DNA of 64,000 nt from Bacillus sp. V3-13 (GTDB taxonomy: Bacteria; Bacillota; Bacilli; Bacillales; Cytobacillaceae), in contig NZ_PGUZ01000017.1 of the NCBI RefSeq assembly GCF_002860165.1, positions 53,677-117,676 of the forward strand, read 5' to 3'. This document shows, one piece after another, positions 46,680-55,249 of the stretch. Position numbers and translations under genes: made by a program. The first letter of the stretch is position 1. The number at the start of each line of letters is the position of its first letter. Under the pieces are notes generated by a model. The model did not search any database and was not told the origin of the DNA. It saw only the letters and a program-made list of their open reading frames with translations.

Positions 46680-46709
46680 TTGCACAAATTTAGTCTGAAA
46701 TGATACAAT
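46680..46709 (+). promoter_or_regulatory. Internal promoter before dnaJ
   Basis: TTGCAC (46680-46685) and an extended -10 TGATACAAT (46701-46709) are separated by 18 bases. It lies between dnaK and dnaJ and could drive dnaJ-prmA-rsmE-mtaB independently of CIRCE. Confidence 0.55.
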
Positions 46710-46744
46710 AACCTTTATGTGACAGGAAATCGGGGAGTGGTTTC

Positions 46745-47863
46745 ATGAGTAAACGGGATTACTACGAAGTGCTTGGAGTTGGCAAAAATGCCTCGAAGGA
46801 TGAAATAAAAAAAGCTTATCGAAAGCTTTCTAAAAAATATCATCCCGATATTAACAAAGAAAAAGATGCAGATGAAAAATTTAAAGAAGTAAAAGAAGCA
46901 TATGAAGTGTTGAGCGACGACCAAAAGCGCGCCCACTATGACCAGTTCGGCCATACTGATCCGAATCAGGGCTTTGGCGGCGGAGATTTTGGAGGCTTTG
47001 GCGGCTTTGAGGATATTTTCAATACATTTTTCGGCGGTGGCACCCGGCGCAGGGATCCAAACGCGCCGAGACAGGGTGCAGATTTACAATACACAATGAC
47101 GCTATCGTTTGAAGAGGCTGTATTTGGCAAACAAACAAATATTGAAATTCCCCGTGAAGAGACTTGTGATACATGTAATGGGTCCGGGGCGAAACCGGGA
47201 ACAAAACCGGAAACGTGCCGGCACTGTCACGGTACCGGCCAGCTGAATGTGGAGCAACATACTCCGTTTGGCAGAATTGTCAACCGCAGGGTATGTAACC
47301 ACTGTAACGGAACAGGCAAAGAAATTAAGGAAAAATGTCCAACATGCCGTGGAACCGGCAAGGTGACAAAACGCCGCAAGATTAACGTGAAAATTCCTGC
47401 CGGTATTGATGACGGGCAGCAGCTGCGCGTTTCCGGCCAGGGAGAGCCGGGTATTAATGGTGGACCTCCAGGTGATTTATATGTCGTCTTCCATGTCCGT
47501 TCCCACGAGTTTTTCGAACGGGATGGCGATGATATTTATTGTGAAATGCCTCTTACTTTTGTCCAAGCTGCGCTGGGAGACGAAATAGAAGTGCCGACCC
47601 TGCACGGAAAAGTCAAACTAAAGATCCCTGCAGGAACACAAACGGGCACGCGATTCCGCTTAAAAGGGAAGGGTGTGCCTAATGTCAGGGGTTATGGTAC
47701 GGGCGACCAGCATGTAGTAGTCAAGATCGTTACTCCGACAAAGCTTTCAGAGAAACAGAAACAGCTTTTGAATGAATTTGCTGAAGTGAGCGGGTCGGTT
47801 CCCCAGGGGGAGCACGAGGAGAGCTTTTTTGAAAAAGTGAAGCGTGCCTTTAAGGGAGAATAA
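46745..47863 (+). CDS. dnaJ: Chaperone DnaJ (Hsp40)
   Basis: DnaJ delivers substrates to DnaK and stimulates its ATPase. It has 372 residues: a J domain with HPD at residues 33-35, a Gly/Phe-rich linker, four CXXCXGXG zinc motifs ([32 protein letters not shown]) and the C-terminal peptide-binding domains. GGGGAGTGG precedes ATG. Confidence 0.98.
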   Translation: MSKRDYYEVLGVGKNASKDEIKKAYRKLSKKYHPDINKEKDADEKFKEVKEAYEVLSDDQKRAHYDQFGHTDPNQGFGGGDFGGFGGFEDIFNTFFGGGTRRRDPNAPRQGADLQYTMTLSFEEAVFGKQTNIEIPREETCDTCNGSGAKPGTKPETCRHCHGTGQLNVEQHTPFGRIVNRRVCNHCNGTGKEIKEKCPTCRGTGKVTKRRKINVKIPAGIDDGQQLRVSGQGEPGINGGPPGDLYVVFHVRSHEFFERDGDDIYCEMPLTFVQAALGDEIEVPTLHGKVKLKIPAGTQTGTRFRLKGKGVPNVRGYGTGDQHVVVKIVTPTKLSEKQKQLLNEFAEVSGSVPQGEHEESFFEKVKRAFKGE

Positions 47864-47884
47864 AGGAAACGGAGCTGGCAGGAA

Positions 47885-48823
47885 ATGAAATGGTCAGAAA
47901 TCAGCATTCAGACTACGAATGAGGCGATTGAACCGATTTCAAATATATTGCATGAAGCCGGAGCGAGCGGAGTAGTTATTGAAGATCCGGCCGACCTTGT
48001 GAAGGAGCGGGAAGACCAGTTCGGGGAAATCTACCAACTTAATCCTGATGACTATCCGGAAGAAGGCGTTATTGTAAAAGCGTATCTCCCGGTTAACAGC
48101 TTTCTTGGTGAAACTGTAGACGAAATCAAAGAAGCCATTAACAACCTGATCATTCACAACATTGATATCGGCCTGAACGAAGTAACAATTAGTGAAGTCA
48201 ACGAAGAAGAATGGGCAACAGCCTGGAAGAAATATTATAATCCAGTGAAGATTTCCGAGAAATTCACGATCGTTCCTACCTGGGAAGACTACACCCCGGT
48301 GAACAGTGATGAACTAATCATTGAACTCGATCCGGGAATGGCTTTTGGCACGGGAACCCATCCTACAACAGTTATGTGCATTCAGGCTTTGGAGCGAACG
48401 GTGAAGCAAGGGGACCGCGTGATTGATGTCGGAACAGGCTCGGGGGTTTTGAGCATTGCCGCTGCCTTATTGGGGGCGGACCAGGTTCAGGCTCTTGATC
48501 TCGATGATATTGCAGTAAAAGCGGCCCGGCTCAATATTAAGCTCAATAAAGTCCAGGATCGCTGTACCGTTTCACAAAACAATTTGCTGGATGGCATTCG
48601 AGAAGGTGCAGATGTCGTTGTAGCCAATATACTGGCTGAGGTCATTCTTCGTTTTACCGATGATGTGTCACGGGTCGTAAAGCAGGGCGGGTATTTCATC
48701 GCTTCCGGAATTATCGCCCAGAAAAAGCAGCAAGTAAGGGAAGCAATCGTTCAGGCCGGCTTTGAGATCGAAGAAACGATTCAAATGGAAGATTGGGTTG
48801 CGATCATCGCGAAAAGGCGCTGA
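47885..48823 (+). CDS. prmA: Ribosomal protein L11 methyltransferase
   Basis: PrmA trimethylates ribosomal protein L11. This 312-residue class I methyltransferase has the family signature [15 protein letters not shown] and SAM motif [15 protein letters not shown], after an N-terminal substrate-recognition domain. It starts 21 bases after dnaJ. The heat-shock operon location is conserved in bacilli. Confidence 0.96.
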   Translation: MKWSEISIQTTNEAIEPISNILHEAGASGVVIEDPADLVKEREDQFGEIYQLNPDDYPEEGVIVKAYLPVNSFLGETVDEIKEAINNLIIHNIDIGLNEVTISEVNEEEWATAWKKYYNPVKISEKFTIVPTWEDYTPVNSDELIIELDPGMAFGTGTHPTTVMCIQALERTVKQGDRVIDVGTGSGVLSIAAALLGADQVQALDLDDIAVKAARLNIKLNKVQDRCTVSQNNLLDGIREGADVVVANILAEVILRFTDDVSRVVKQGGYFIASGIIAQKKQQVREAIVQAGFEIEETIQMEDWVAIIAKRR

Positions 48824-48828
48824 TTCAC

Positions 48829-48867
48829 CAAAAGGGGCACATAAATTGTTTTTGCCCCCTTTTTTTG
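48829..48867 (+). terminator. Terminator-like hairpin after prmA
   Basis: AAAAGGGGCA and TTGCCCCCTTTT form a stem with one bulge, followed by a long T-run. rsmE may therefore have its own promoter, although none was clear. Confidence 0.75.
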
Positions 48868-48983
48868 CGGAATTGCACGATAAACGGCTTGCTTTTATTA
48901 GCAATGAGAATATAGTAAAATCTGCGGTATGGGTCCCCTGGTTAAAAAATTCGTGAATGAAAGGTTAAAGGTAGGTGCACGGC

Positions 48984-49733
48984 TTGCAAAGGTATTTTGT
49001 TAACGCTCCTGCTTCAGAAGGGCGCTTTTATATTTCCGGTGAAGACAGGCACCATATTGTCCGGGTCATGAGGGGAAAAATAGGTGACCGAATTATTTGT
49101 TCCGCATCCGACGGCAAGAGTGCGGTCTGCACAATTGCAGAAATTACCGATGACCTTGTAATCGCAACCGTTGTAAAATGGGAAGAAGGATCATCCGAGC
49201 TGCCAGTTCGGGTAGCGATCGCGAGCGGCCTGCCTAAAGGGGATAAACTCGAAACGATTATCCAAAAGGGAACCGAGCTTGGAGCCTATGAATTTATCCC
49301 TTTTACTGCAGCCCGCTCGATTGTTAAATGGGACGATAAAAAGGCCGGCAAAAAAGTGGAACGGTGGCAAAAGATTGCCAAGGAAGCTGCGGAACAGTCG
49401 CACCGCAGCCGGCTCCCAAAAGTGGCAGCACCGGTCATGTTCAAGGAGCTCCTGGCTTTAAGCCGCGGTTATGATTTCAAGCTTGTCGCCTATGAAGAAG
49501 ATGCCAAAGCCGGTGAGTCATCGATGCTTTCGAGAACATTCGCATCTGTTGAAAAAGGCCAGTCAATACTGATTGTGTTCGGACCTGAAGGCGGCCTGGC
49601 CGACCAGGAAATTGCACAACTGAAAGAAGCCGGGTTTATCTCATGCGGATTTGGACCAAGAATATTAAGAACAGAAACGGCCCCGCTCTATGCGCTCGCC
49701 GCCGTTTCCTATCATTTTGAATTGATGAGGTGA
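48984..49733 (+). CDS. rsmE: 16S rRNA m3U1498 methyltransferase
   Basis: RsmE methylates U1498 of 16S rRNA. The 249-residue SPOUT-fold protein has the knot signature LLIVFGPEGGL-like segment (IVFGPEGGLADQEI) and FGPRILRTETAPLYAL. TTG 48984 gives the canonical start MQRYF with AGGTG 6 bases upstream. GTG 48975 overlaps that ribosome binding site. Confidence 0.95.
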   Translation: MQRYFVNAPASEGRFYISGEDRHHIVRVMRGKIGDRIICSASDGKSAVCTIAEITDDLVIATVVKWEEGSSELPVRVAIASGLPKGDKLETIIQKGTELGAYEFIPFTAARSIVKWDDKKAGKKVERWQKIAKEAAEQSHRSRLPKVAAPVMFKELLALSRGYDFKLVAYEEDAKAGESSMLSRTFASVEKGQSILIVFGPEGGLADQEIAQLKEAGFISCGFGPRILRTETAPLYALAAVSYHFELMR

Positions 49734-49738
49734 AATAG

Positions 49739-51091
49739 ATGCCTTCAGTAGCTTTCCATACACTTGGTTGCAAAGTGAACCATTATGAAACAGAGGCAAT
49801 CTGGCAGCTGTTTAAGCAGGAAGGATATGACCGTGTCGACTTTGAATCCACGGCAGACGTGTATATTATTAATACCTGTACTGTAACGAACACCGGAGAC
49901 AAAAAGAGCCGCCAGGTCATCCGCCGGGCAATCAGAAAAAATCCTGATGCTGTTATCTGCGTGACCGGATGCTATGCGCAAACATCTCCTGCCGAAATTA
50001 TGGCCATTCCCGGAGTTGATATTGTGGTCGGCACACAGGACCGGGTTAAAATGCTTGAGTATATCGAACAGTTTAAAGTAGAGCGGCAGCCGATCAATGG
50101 TGTCGGCAATATCATGAAGAATCGGGTTTATGAGGAGCTTGATGTGCCCGCATTTACCGATCGCACAAGGGCGTCGCTTAAAATCCAGGAAGGCTGCAAC
50201 AATTTTTGCACGTTTTGCATCATTCCATGGGCGCGCGGCTTAATGAGATCACGCGATCCGAAGGAAGTTATCCGCCAGGCGCAGCAGCTTGTCGATGCCG
50301 GCTATAAGGAAATCGTCCTGACCGGAATTCATACCGGCGGCTATGGCGAAGACATGAAGGATTACAATCTGGCGATGCTGCTCAGAGATTTAGAAGCGCA
50401 GGTAAAAGGCTTAAAACGATTAAGAATTTCGTCGATTGAAGCAAGCCAAATTACCAATGAAGTGATTGAAGTGCTGGGCCAGTCAAAAATGGTTGTCCGC
50501 CATTTGCATATTCCTCTTCAATCAGGATCAAACACAGTGTTAAAACGAATGCGCAGAAAATACTCGATGGAGTTCTTCGCTGAACGCCTGAACCGCCTCA
50601 AAGAAGCATTGCCGGGCTTGGCCATCACATCCGATGTCATCGTCGGTTTCCCTGGAGAAACAGAGGAAGAATTCATGGAGACTTATCATTTCATTAAAGA
50701 ACATCAATTCTCCGAACTCCATGTCTTTCCTTACTCAAAGCGGACCGGAACACCGGCAGCAAGAATGGAAGACCAGGTAGACGAAGAGGTTAAAAACGAA
50801 CGCGTTCACGGCCTGATCGCCCTGTCCGATCAATTGGCGAAAGAATATGCATCAAAATATGAAAACGAAGTCCTTGAAGTCATTCCGGAAGAAATCTTTA
50901 AAGACGAGCCTGACAGCGGTCTTTACGTTGGCTACACCGATAATTATTTAAAGGTTGTTTTCCCGGCTGATGAAACAATGATCGGCCAAATTGTAAAAGT
51001 GAAAATTGCCAAAGCCGGCTATCCATTCAACGAAGGACAATTCGTCCGCGTCATCGAAGACACGGAAATGAAGGAAGAAGCGGCAGTATAA
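49739..51091 (+). CDS. mtaB: tRNA t6A37 methylthiotransferase MtaB
   Basis: MtaB converts t6A37 to ms2t6A37 in tRNAs reading ANN codons. In this 450-residue protein the N-terminal methylthiotransferase domain has Cys11, Cys47 and Cys78 for the auxiliary cluster. The radical SAM cluster is EGCNNFCTFC (Cys153, Cys157, Cys160), and a C-terminal TRAM domain follows. ATG 49739 lies 5 bases after rsmE. It ends the heat-shock operon before a strong terminator. Confidence 0.96.
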   Translation: MPSVAFHTLGCKVNHYETEAIWQLFKQEGYDRVDFESTADVYIINTCTVTNTGDKKSRQVIRRAIRKNPDAVICVTGCYAQTSPAEIMAIPGVDIVVGTQDRVKMLEYIEQFKVERQPINGVGNIMKNRVYEELDVPAFTDRTRASLKIQEGCNNFCTFCIIPWARGLMRSRDPKEVIRQAQQLVDAGYKEIVLTGIHTGGYGEDMKDYNLAMLLRDLEAQVKGLKRLRISSIEASQITNEVIEVLGQSKMVVRHLHIPLQSGSNTVLKRMRRKYSMEFFAERLNRLKEALPGLAITSDVIVGFPGETEEEFMETYHFIKEHQFSELHVFPYSKRTGTPAARMEDQVDEEVKNERVHGLIALSDQLAKEYASKYENEVLEVIPEEIFKDEPDSGLYVGYTDNYLKVVFPADETMIGQIVKVKIAKAGYPFNEGQFVRVIEDTEMKEEAAV

Positions 51092-51093
51092 TA

Positions 51094-51134
51094 AAAAGGG
51101 ATTGCTATTGTAAATGATAGCAATCCCTTTTTTA
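51094..51134 (+). terminator. Terminator of the heat-shock operon
   Basis: AAAGGGATTGCTAT and ATAGCAATCCCTTT form a perfect 14-bp stem with an 8-base loop and T-tail, right after mtaB. Confidence 0.92.
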
Positions 51135-51470
51135 GTGGAATTATCAACAAACGTGGTATTAATAAATATTTACTAAAAGAAAGGAGAGAAGGAAGCATTC
51201 GGGTTTCTTCAAATTTACTGAATGTATATTTTCTGAGTATAAAGAAATGTAGCAACCATTAGTAGAAGGGACTTATCTCCCAAAAACTGTGAATTATTTG
51301 TAAACAATAACCATAAATTCAGTATTTGGTTTATAGTTGTAAATAAGGAGGGGATATATGGTAAAAAATTTCTATATATTGTAACCCTGTTGGTGTTAAT
51401 GATGCTTAAGACAAAGTAACTCATCAGGAGAATAACATAAAGAAAAAATATATTTCAGTGAACAAAAGAT
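51134..51470. other. AT-rich stretch without an intact gene
   Basis: This stretch between the mtaB terminator and the lipoprotein gene is markedly more AT-rich than its neighbours. The only structured item seen is a ribosome binding site AAGGAGGGG and a broken short frame at 51358-51419. No promoter was convincing. Confidence 0.5.
51358..51419 (+). pseudogene. Frameshifted short hydrophobic frame
   Basis: ATG 51358 sits behind AAGGAGGGG but stops after 8 codons (MVKNFYIL). Across the adjacent A6 run another frame stays open to TAA 51417-51419 and reads KKFLYIVTLLVLMMLKTK, the look of a signal or lipoprotein leader. It may be the decayed start of a secreted protein, possibly a relative of the lipoprotein 100 bases downstream, or a very short peptide. 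Confidence 0.3.
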
Positions 51471-51505
51471 GAACTTCCTCGTTTTTTAGAGGAAGTTCTA
51501 TTTTA
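51471..51505 (+). terminator. Hairpin upstream of the lipoprotein gene
   Basis: GAACTTCCTC and GAGGAAGTTC form a perfect 10-bp stem with an 8-base T-rich loop, followed by TATTTTA. It probably ended the decayed gene upstream. Any lipoprotein promoter must lie within or after it. Confidence 0.7.
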
Positions 51506-51525
51506 AATGAAAGGAAATCGTAAGG

Positions 51526-52125
51526 ATGCTTAAAAAAATTATAATCCTGTTGATAGTTTCTTTACTCTTAATTAGTTGTGAATCCGCCAAGAAAAGTCAT
51601 TATTTGTTAAATGATTCATCCTTTTACGATACTAATTTTAATAATTACTGGGAAACGTTATCTAATCAAGAAAACCTGCCCACAAATACAAAAATAGAAA
51701 ATTTTCGTATTGAACTAGATAAAAATAATGTAATAAGCGTCATTGAGTATGACTTGATAAATTTTCAAGAGAAACAAGAAAGGTATAAAATTACTCATTT
51801 TAAACAATGTGTCCGTAATTGCTCACAACAGGAAACCATATTAAATGTCAGTTATGCAGACGAATGGCTGCAGTATGAAAATTTAACAACCGCAAAAAGG
51901 CTTTTTAACAACCTGGGCAAACTTGATCTAAGAAATTTAATTCAGGGAAATATTTCTGTGGATAGTCAAGGAGAAAATCAGAACATCTCCATGAAAGGGC
52001 AATATTACAATTTGCAAAAGGGAAAATTGGTTTTGTTAAATTCATCTAGCACACAAGGATTTACGTTCATTATTTCTAAAAATGGCAATGATGACGATGT
52101 ACACATTATTAATTATGGTCATTGA
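51526..52125 (+). CDS. Orphan lipoprotein
   Basis: This 199-residue protein has a lipoprotein signal: charged MLKK, hydrophobic core, and lipobox LLISC with the lipidated Cys18. The mature part is Asn-rich and hydrophilic, predicted mostly beta. It contains a CVRNC pair that could form a disulfide. I do not recognise the family. The gene is clearly more AT-rich and uses more AAT/AAA codons than its neighbours, suggesting transfer or relaxed selection. The GAAAGGAAATCGTAAGG leader provides a ribosome binding site. It stands alone between the heat-shock operon and deoC. Confidence 0.75.
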   Translation: MLKKIIILLIVSLLLISCESAKKSHYLLNDSSFYDTNFNNYWETLSNQENLPTNTKIENFRIELDKNNVISVIEYDLINFQEKQERYKITHFKQCVRNCSQQETILNVSYADEWLQYENLTTAKRLFNNLGKLDLRNLIQGNISVDSQGENQNISMKGQYYNLQKGKLVLLNSSSTQGFTFIISKNGNDDDVHIINYGH

Positions 52126-52236
52126 AATAATTGAGTAAATTTCAATGGTTAAAAAAAGAGATTGAATATAACAGGATGTGTTTTGGAACAAGTAATTAGA
52201 TAAATATAGATGTGTAAATGAGGTAAGGGTTATTAG

Positions 52237-52365
52237 CCTAAAAAGATAAGAAATGAAAGCCGATACTACATCAGCTTCTATAAGTATTTAAAAATAGGCT
52301 TTCCGTTAATGATCCTGTCGATTGTTATTTCAACTGTTTATATTTATTTGCGCTATTTGATCTGA
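52237..52365 (+). pseudogene. Remnant of a membrane transporter C-terminus
   Basis: An open stretch between stops TAG 52234 and TGA 52363-52365 encodes a peptide ending FYKYLKIGFPLMILSIVIST and then a Tyr/Leu-rich terminus. It lacks a start codon with a ribosome binding site. The pattern resembles the last helix of ion-transporter-superfamily permeases (citrate/ArsB/SLC13-like). It looks like the 3' leftover of a deleted transporter gene. The rest of the 52126-52551 gap shows nothing recognisable. Confidence 0.4.
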
Positions 52366-52551
52366 ATTTTACTCTTTTTCCTTTTGCGGGTTTCACGTCC
52401 GCATAACGATCGAACTGAATGGTTAATGACTGCTGCAAAGAGCAAGTCTGAAACCGATTGCATTTTTATAATTTATTCTCGAAATTTCAACCATACAATG
52501 ATATGATTAGAGAGGTACGGACAACCTTCCATTTTAAAAGGAGAGTTCAAG

Positions 52552-53223
52552 ATGAGTAAAAATGTAGCAAGCATGATTGATCATACACTATTGAAAGCAG
52601 ATGCGACAAAAGAACAAATAAAGAACCTGTGCGAGGAAGCAAAGCAGCATCATTTTGCCTCCGTTTGTATCAACCCGGCATGGGTTAAATACGCAAGCGA
52701 ACTTTTGAGCGGCACGGAAGTTAAGGTATGTACGGTAATTGGCTTTCCGCTTGGGGCAACAACATCCGCAACAAAGGCTTTCGAAACGAAAAATGCGATT
52801 GAAAACGGTGCTGGTGAAGTCGATATGGTAATCAACATTGGCGCTTTAAAAGATCGAAATTATGACATAGTTGAAAGTGATATCCGTGCGGTTGCCGAAG
52901 CAGCAAAAAACAAGGCATTGCTAAAAGTGATTATTGAGACATCCCTGTTAACTGAAGAAGAAAAAGTTCGCGCATGCGAACTTGCAGTCAAGGCTGGAGC
53001 CGATTTTGTAAAAACATCAACAGGCTTTTCAACCGGCGGCGCTACAAAAGAAGATATTGCTTTAATGAGAAAAACGGTTGGCCCCGACATCGGCGTAAAA
53101 GCATCCGGCGGAATTAGAAGCGCGGATGATGCGAAAACGATGATCTCGGCAGGTGCAACAAGAATCGGTGCAAGCTCAGGTGTTTCGATCGTAAAAGGTT
53201 TAACCGGTGACTCAGACTATTAA
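52552..53223 (+). CDS. deoC: Deoxyribose-phosphate aldolase
   Basis: DeoC cleaves 2-deoxyribose-5-phosphate to glyceraldehyde-3-phosphate and acetaldehyde in deoxynucleoside catabolism. In this 223-residue TIM barrel the Schiff-base lysine is Lys154 ([10 protein letters not shown]). Asp91 ([10 protein letters not shown]) and the KASGGIR lysine complete the active site. AAAAGGAGAG precedes ATG. It stands as a single gene before a bidirectional terminator. It is not next to deoR or nupC as in B. subtilis. Confidence 0.96.
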   Translation: MSKNVASMIDHTLLKADATKEQIKNLCEEAKQHHFASVCINPAWVKYASELLSGTEVKVCTVIGFPLGATTSATKAFETKNAIENGAGEVDMVINIGALKDRNYDIVESDIRAVAEAAKNKALLKVIIETSLLTEEEKVRACELAVKAGADFVKTSTGFSTGGATKEDIALMRKTVGPDIGVKASGGIRSADDAKTMISAGATRIGASSGVSIVKGLTGDSDY

Positions 53224-53235
53224 TTAATAAAAACG

Positions 53236-53280
53236 AATAAACGCTCTTAAACCTAGTCCAGTTTAAGGGTGTTTATTATT
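53236..53280. terminator. Bidirectional terminator deoC / yqeW
   Basis: AATAAACGCTCTTAAAC and GTTTAAGGGTGTTTATT form a 17-bp stem with G-U pairs around an 8-base loop, between converging genes. Confidence 0.75.
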
Positions 53281-53296
53281 TCTAAAAGGAAAAAAA

Positions 53297-54220
53297 TCAT
53301 TTTCGGTCATGAATCCATAGTATTATTTGCCCAAACCTTTCTGCAAAAGGGAGGATAATTATTGACGAAACGACATTAAAGATAACGCTGATATGGGCAA
53401 GCTGTACGTCAATAGCGTCCGCAGTTAATGGAGCAGCATCCGCAAGTATTTTGATAAAAGGAAAAAAAGCGGCAACACCGAGAACATTGAGCCATATATG
53501 GGCGTAGGCAGCGAGCTTCGCTTCTCTGCCTGCAGTGATCGAGGCAATATATGCGGTTATGCATGTGCCGATATTGGCGCCAAACATAATCGCAACCGCA
53601 GACTCGAGGCTTAAATGCTCCGCTGTTAAAAAGCCCATCAGCATTCCAATTACGGCAGTGCTTGACTGGATAATCGCCGTGATGACTGTTCCTGCCATGA
53701 TGCTAAACAGATGGCTGTCATTCAAAAATGTTAACAAATTATCAAAGTAAGGCATGGCTGACAAAGGCGCTGCCATGTATTTAAAGCCTCTCATCGCAGT
53801 GAATACCGTAGCGATCCCAAAGATGATCATGCCAGCACTCTGCACTTTTTTATGATTGAATGCGATCAGAATGGCACCGGTAACGGACAGCGGAAGCAGG
53901 CTGGAATCAAGATCAAATGTGATAAACTCCGCTGTCAATGTCGTACCGATGTTGGTGCCAAGGATGATGCCAATCGATTGCGGAAAGGTCAGCAGCCGGG
54001 CCGAAATCATTCCGATTGTGATCACCATAACAGCTGAGCTGCTCTGAAGTATGGCCGTGACCAATATTCCAATCAGGAACCCTTTTATTGGGTAAGCTGT
54101 AAGGCGGGCCATCCACAATTTAAGCGAGCCGGCTGATAAATTAAACAAGCCTGTTCTTAAAATCGTCATGCCAAAAATAAACATCCCGATGAACAGGATA
54201 AAAAATAGCATCAAAAGCAT
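53297..54220 (-). CDS. yqeW: Na/Pi-cotransporter family protein YqeW
   Basis: This 307-residue membrane protein of the Na+/phosphate cotransporter II (NptA) family has the internal duplication typical of the fold. Two QSS motifs occur in ILQSSSAVMVITIGMIS and IIQSSTAVIGMLMGF, each followed by a GxNIGTT/C segment. Length equals B. subtilis YqeW. ATG 54220 is preferred because AAGGGAG lies 8 bases upstream; GTG 54229 abuts it. Phosphate transport is inferred from family; the short form lacks the PhoU domain. Confidence 0.92.
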   Translation of the reverse strand: MLLMLFFILFIGMFIFGMTILRTGLFNLSAGSLKLWMARLTAYPIKGFLIGILVTAILQSSSAVMVITIGMISARLLTFPQSIGIILGTNIGTTLTAEFITFDLDSSLLPLSVTGAILIAFNHKKVQSAGMIIFGIATVFTAMRGFKYMAAPLSAMPYFDNLLTFLNDSHLFSIMAGTVITAIIQSSTAVIGMLMGFLTAEHLSLESAVAIMFGANIGTCITAYIASITAGREAKLAAYAHIWLNVLGVAAFFPFIKILADAAPLTADAIDVQLAHISVIFNVVSSIIILPFAERFGQIILWIHDRK

Positions 54221-54328
54221 GTCCTTCACTCCCTTCCTAAATCATATGGGACGAATGGAAATGACATGCCTTGAAATAGACAGACAATTGAATAATTGCA
54301 TGAGACCACAGGTGAAGGCTAATTTCAG

Positions 54329-54357
54329 TTGACCTTGCACGGGCATTATATTATAAT
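54329..54357 (+). promoter_or_regulatory. Sigma-A promoter of rpsU
   Basis: TTGACC (54329-54334) and a perfect TATAAT (54352-54357) are separated by 17 bases. The start would lie about 57 bases before the rpsU ATG. Confidence 0.82.
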
Positions 54358-54420
54358 TGCAAAGTACATGAATTTCATGTAGGAATGTTAGTGGGTTGTG
54401 CTCGGAGGGAGGGAAAGAGA

Positions 54421-54594
54421 ATGTCTAAAACTGTCGTTCGCAAAAACGAATCGCTTGAAGATGCTCTTCGTCGTTTCAAACGCACTGTATCTAAAACTGG
54501 TACTTTACAGGAAGCCAGAAAGCGCGAGTTCTACGAAAAGCCTAGCGTAAGGCGCAAGAAAAAGTCTGAAGCTGCAAGAAAACGTAAATGGTAA
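54421..54594 (+). CDS. rpsU: 30S ribosomal protein S21
   Basis: This 57-residue, highly basic protein of the small subunit is needed for initiation. [20 protein letters not shown] and the Arg/Lys-rich end SEAARKRKW are standard. GGAGGGAGGG precedes ATG 54421; the in-frame extension to 54385 has no ribosome binding site. It is followed 18 bases later by yqeY, as in other bacilli. Confidence 0.97.
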   Translation: MSKTVVRKNESLEDALRRFKRTVSKTGTLQEARKREFYEKPSVRRKKKSEAARKRKW

Positions 54595-54612
54595 GAGAGG
54601 GTGTAATTTTAC

Positions 54613-55059
54613 TTGAGTCTTCTCGAGCGTTTAAATAGTGATATGATACAGGCGATGAAAAACAAGGAAAAAGACAAACTCACTGTGATTCGGATGATCA
54701 AAGCTTCGATGCAAAACGAAGCGATTAAGCTTGGCAAACAAGAGCTATCCGAAGAAGAAGAGTTAACAGTCCTTTCTCGCGAAGTAAAACAACGTAAGGA
54801 TTCCCTCCAGGAATTTGAAAAAGCAGGTCGTGAAGACCTTGTTGAAAAGATTCGCACTGAATTACAGTACGTCGATCTATATATGCCAAAACAGCTTTCC
54901 GAAGAGGAAGTTACGGAAATCGTGAAAGAAACGATTTCGGAAACAGGTGCATCGTCAAAAGCTGATATGGGCAAAGTGATGGCTGCGATTATGCCAAAGG
55001 TTAAAGGCAAAGCAGACGGATCGCTTGTAAATAAACTTGTACAACAACACCTTTCATAA
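54613..55059 (+). CDS. yqeY: GatB/YqeY domain protein
   Basis: This 148-residue helical protein resembles the C-terminal tail domain of GatB of the tRNA amidotransferase. Hallmarks are [19 protein letters not shown] and [20 protein letters not shown]. It may bind tRNA; its cellular role is not settled. TTG 54613 follows GAGAGGGTG. It is cotranscribed with rpsU and ends at a terminator. Confidence 0.94.
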   Translation: MSLLERLNSDMIQAMKNKEKDKLTVIRMIKASMQNEAIKLGKQELSEEEELTVLSREVKQRKDSLQEFEKAGREDLVEKIRTELQYVDLYMPKQLSEEEVTEIVKETISETGASSKADMGKVMAAIMPKVKGKADGSLVNKLVQQHLS

Positions 55060-55072
55060 TTTGAATGAAACA

Positions 55073-55104
55073 GGATCGCAGGCTTTTGCCTGCGGTCCGT
55101 TTTG
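55073..55104 (+). terminator. Terminator after yqeY
   Basis: GGATCGCAGGC and GCCTGCGGTCC form an 11-bp stem with a TTTT loop, followed by GTTTTGT. Confidence 0.8.
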
Positions 55105-55184
55105 TATTTTCGGCGTTCCTTTACATATGTTCAGGATCAAATAAGGAAATGATAAAAATTAACATTAATATTTTTGGCTCAAAA

Positions 55185-55210
55185 TGAATCTTTCTTTATC
55201 GGAAAACGTA
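55185..55210 (+). promoter_or_regulatory. Sigma-W-type promoter of yqeZ-floA-yqfB
   Basis: TGAATC (55185-55190), 16 bases and CGTA (55207-55210) match the sigma-W pattern TGAAAC-N16-CGTA with one mismatch. B. subtilis transcribes yqeZ-yqfA-yqfB from a sigma-W promoter at the same position, so the operon is probably induced by envelope stress and bacteriocins. Confidence 0.75.
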
Positions 55211-55249
55211 AATAGATAAACAATATAAATGGAGAAAGGGGGGAAGGGT

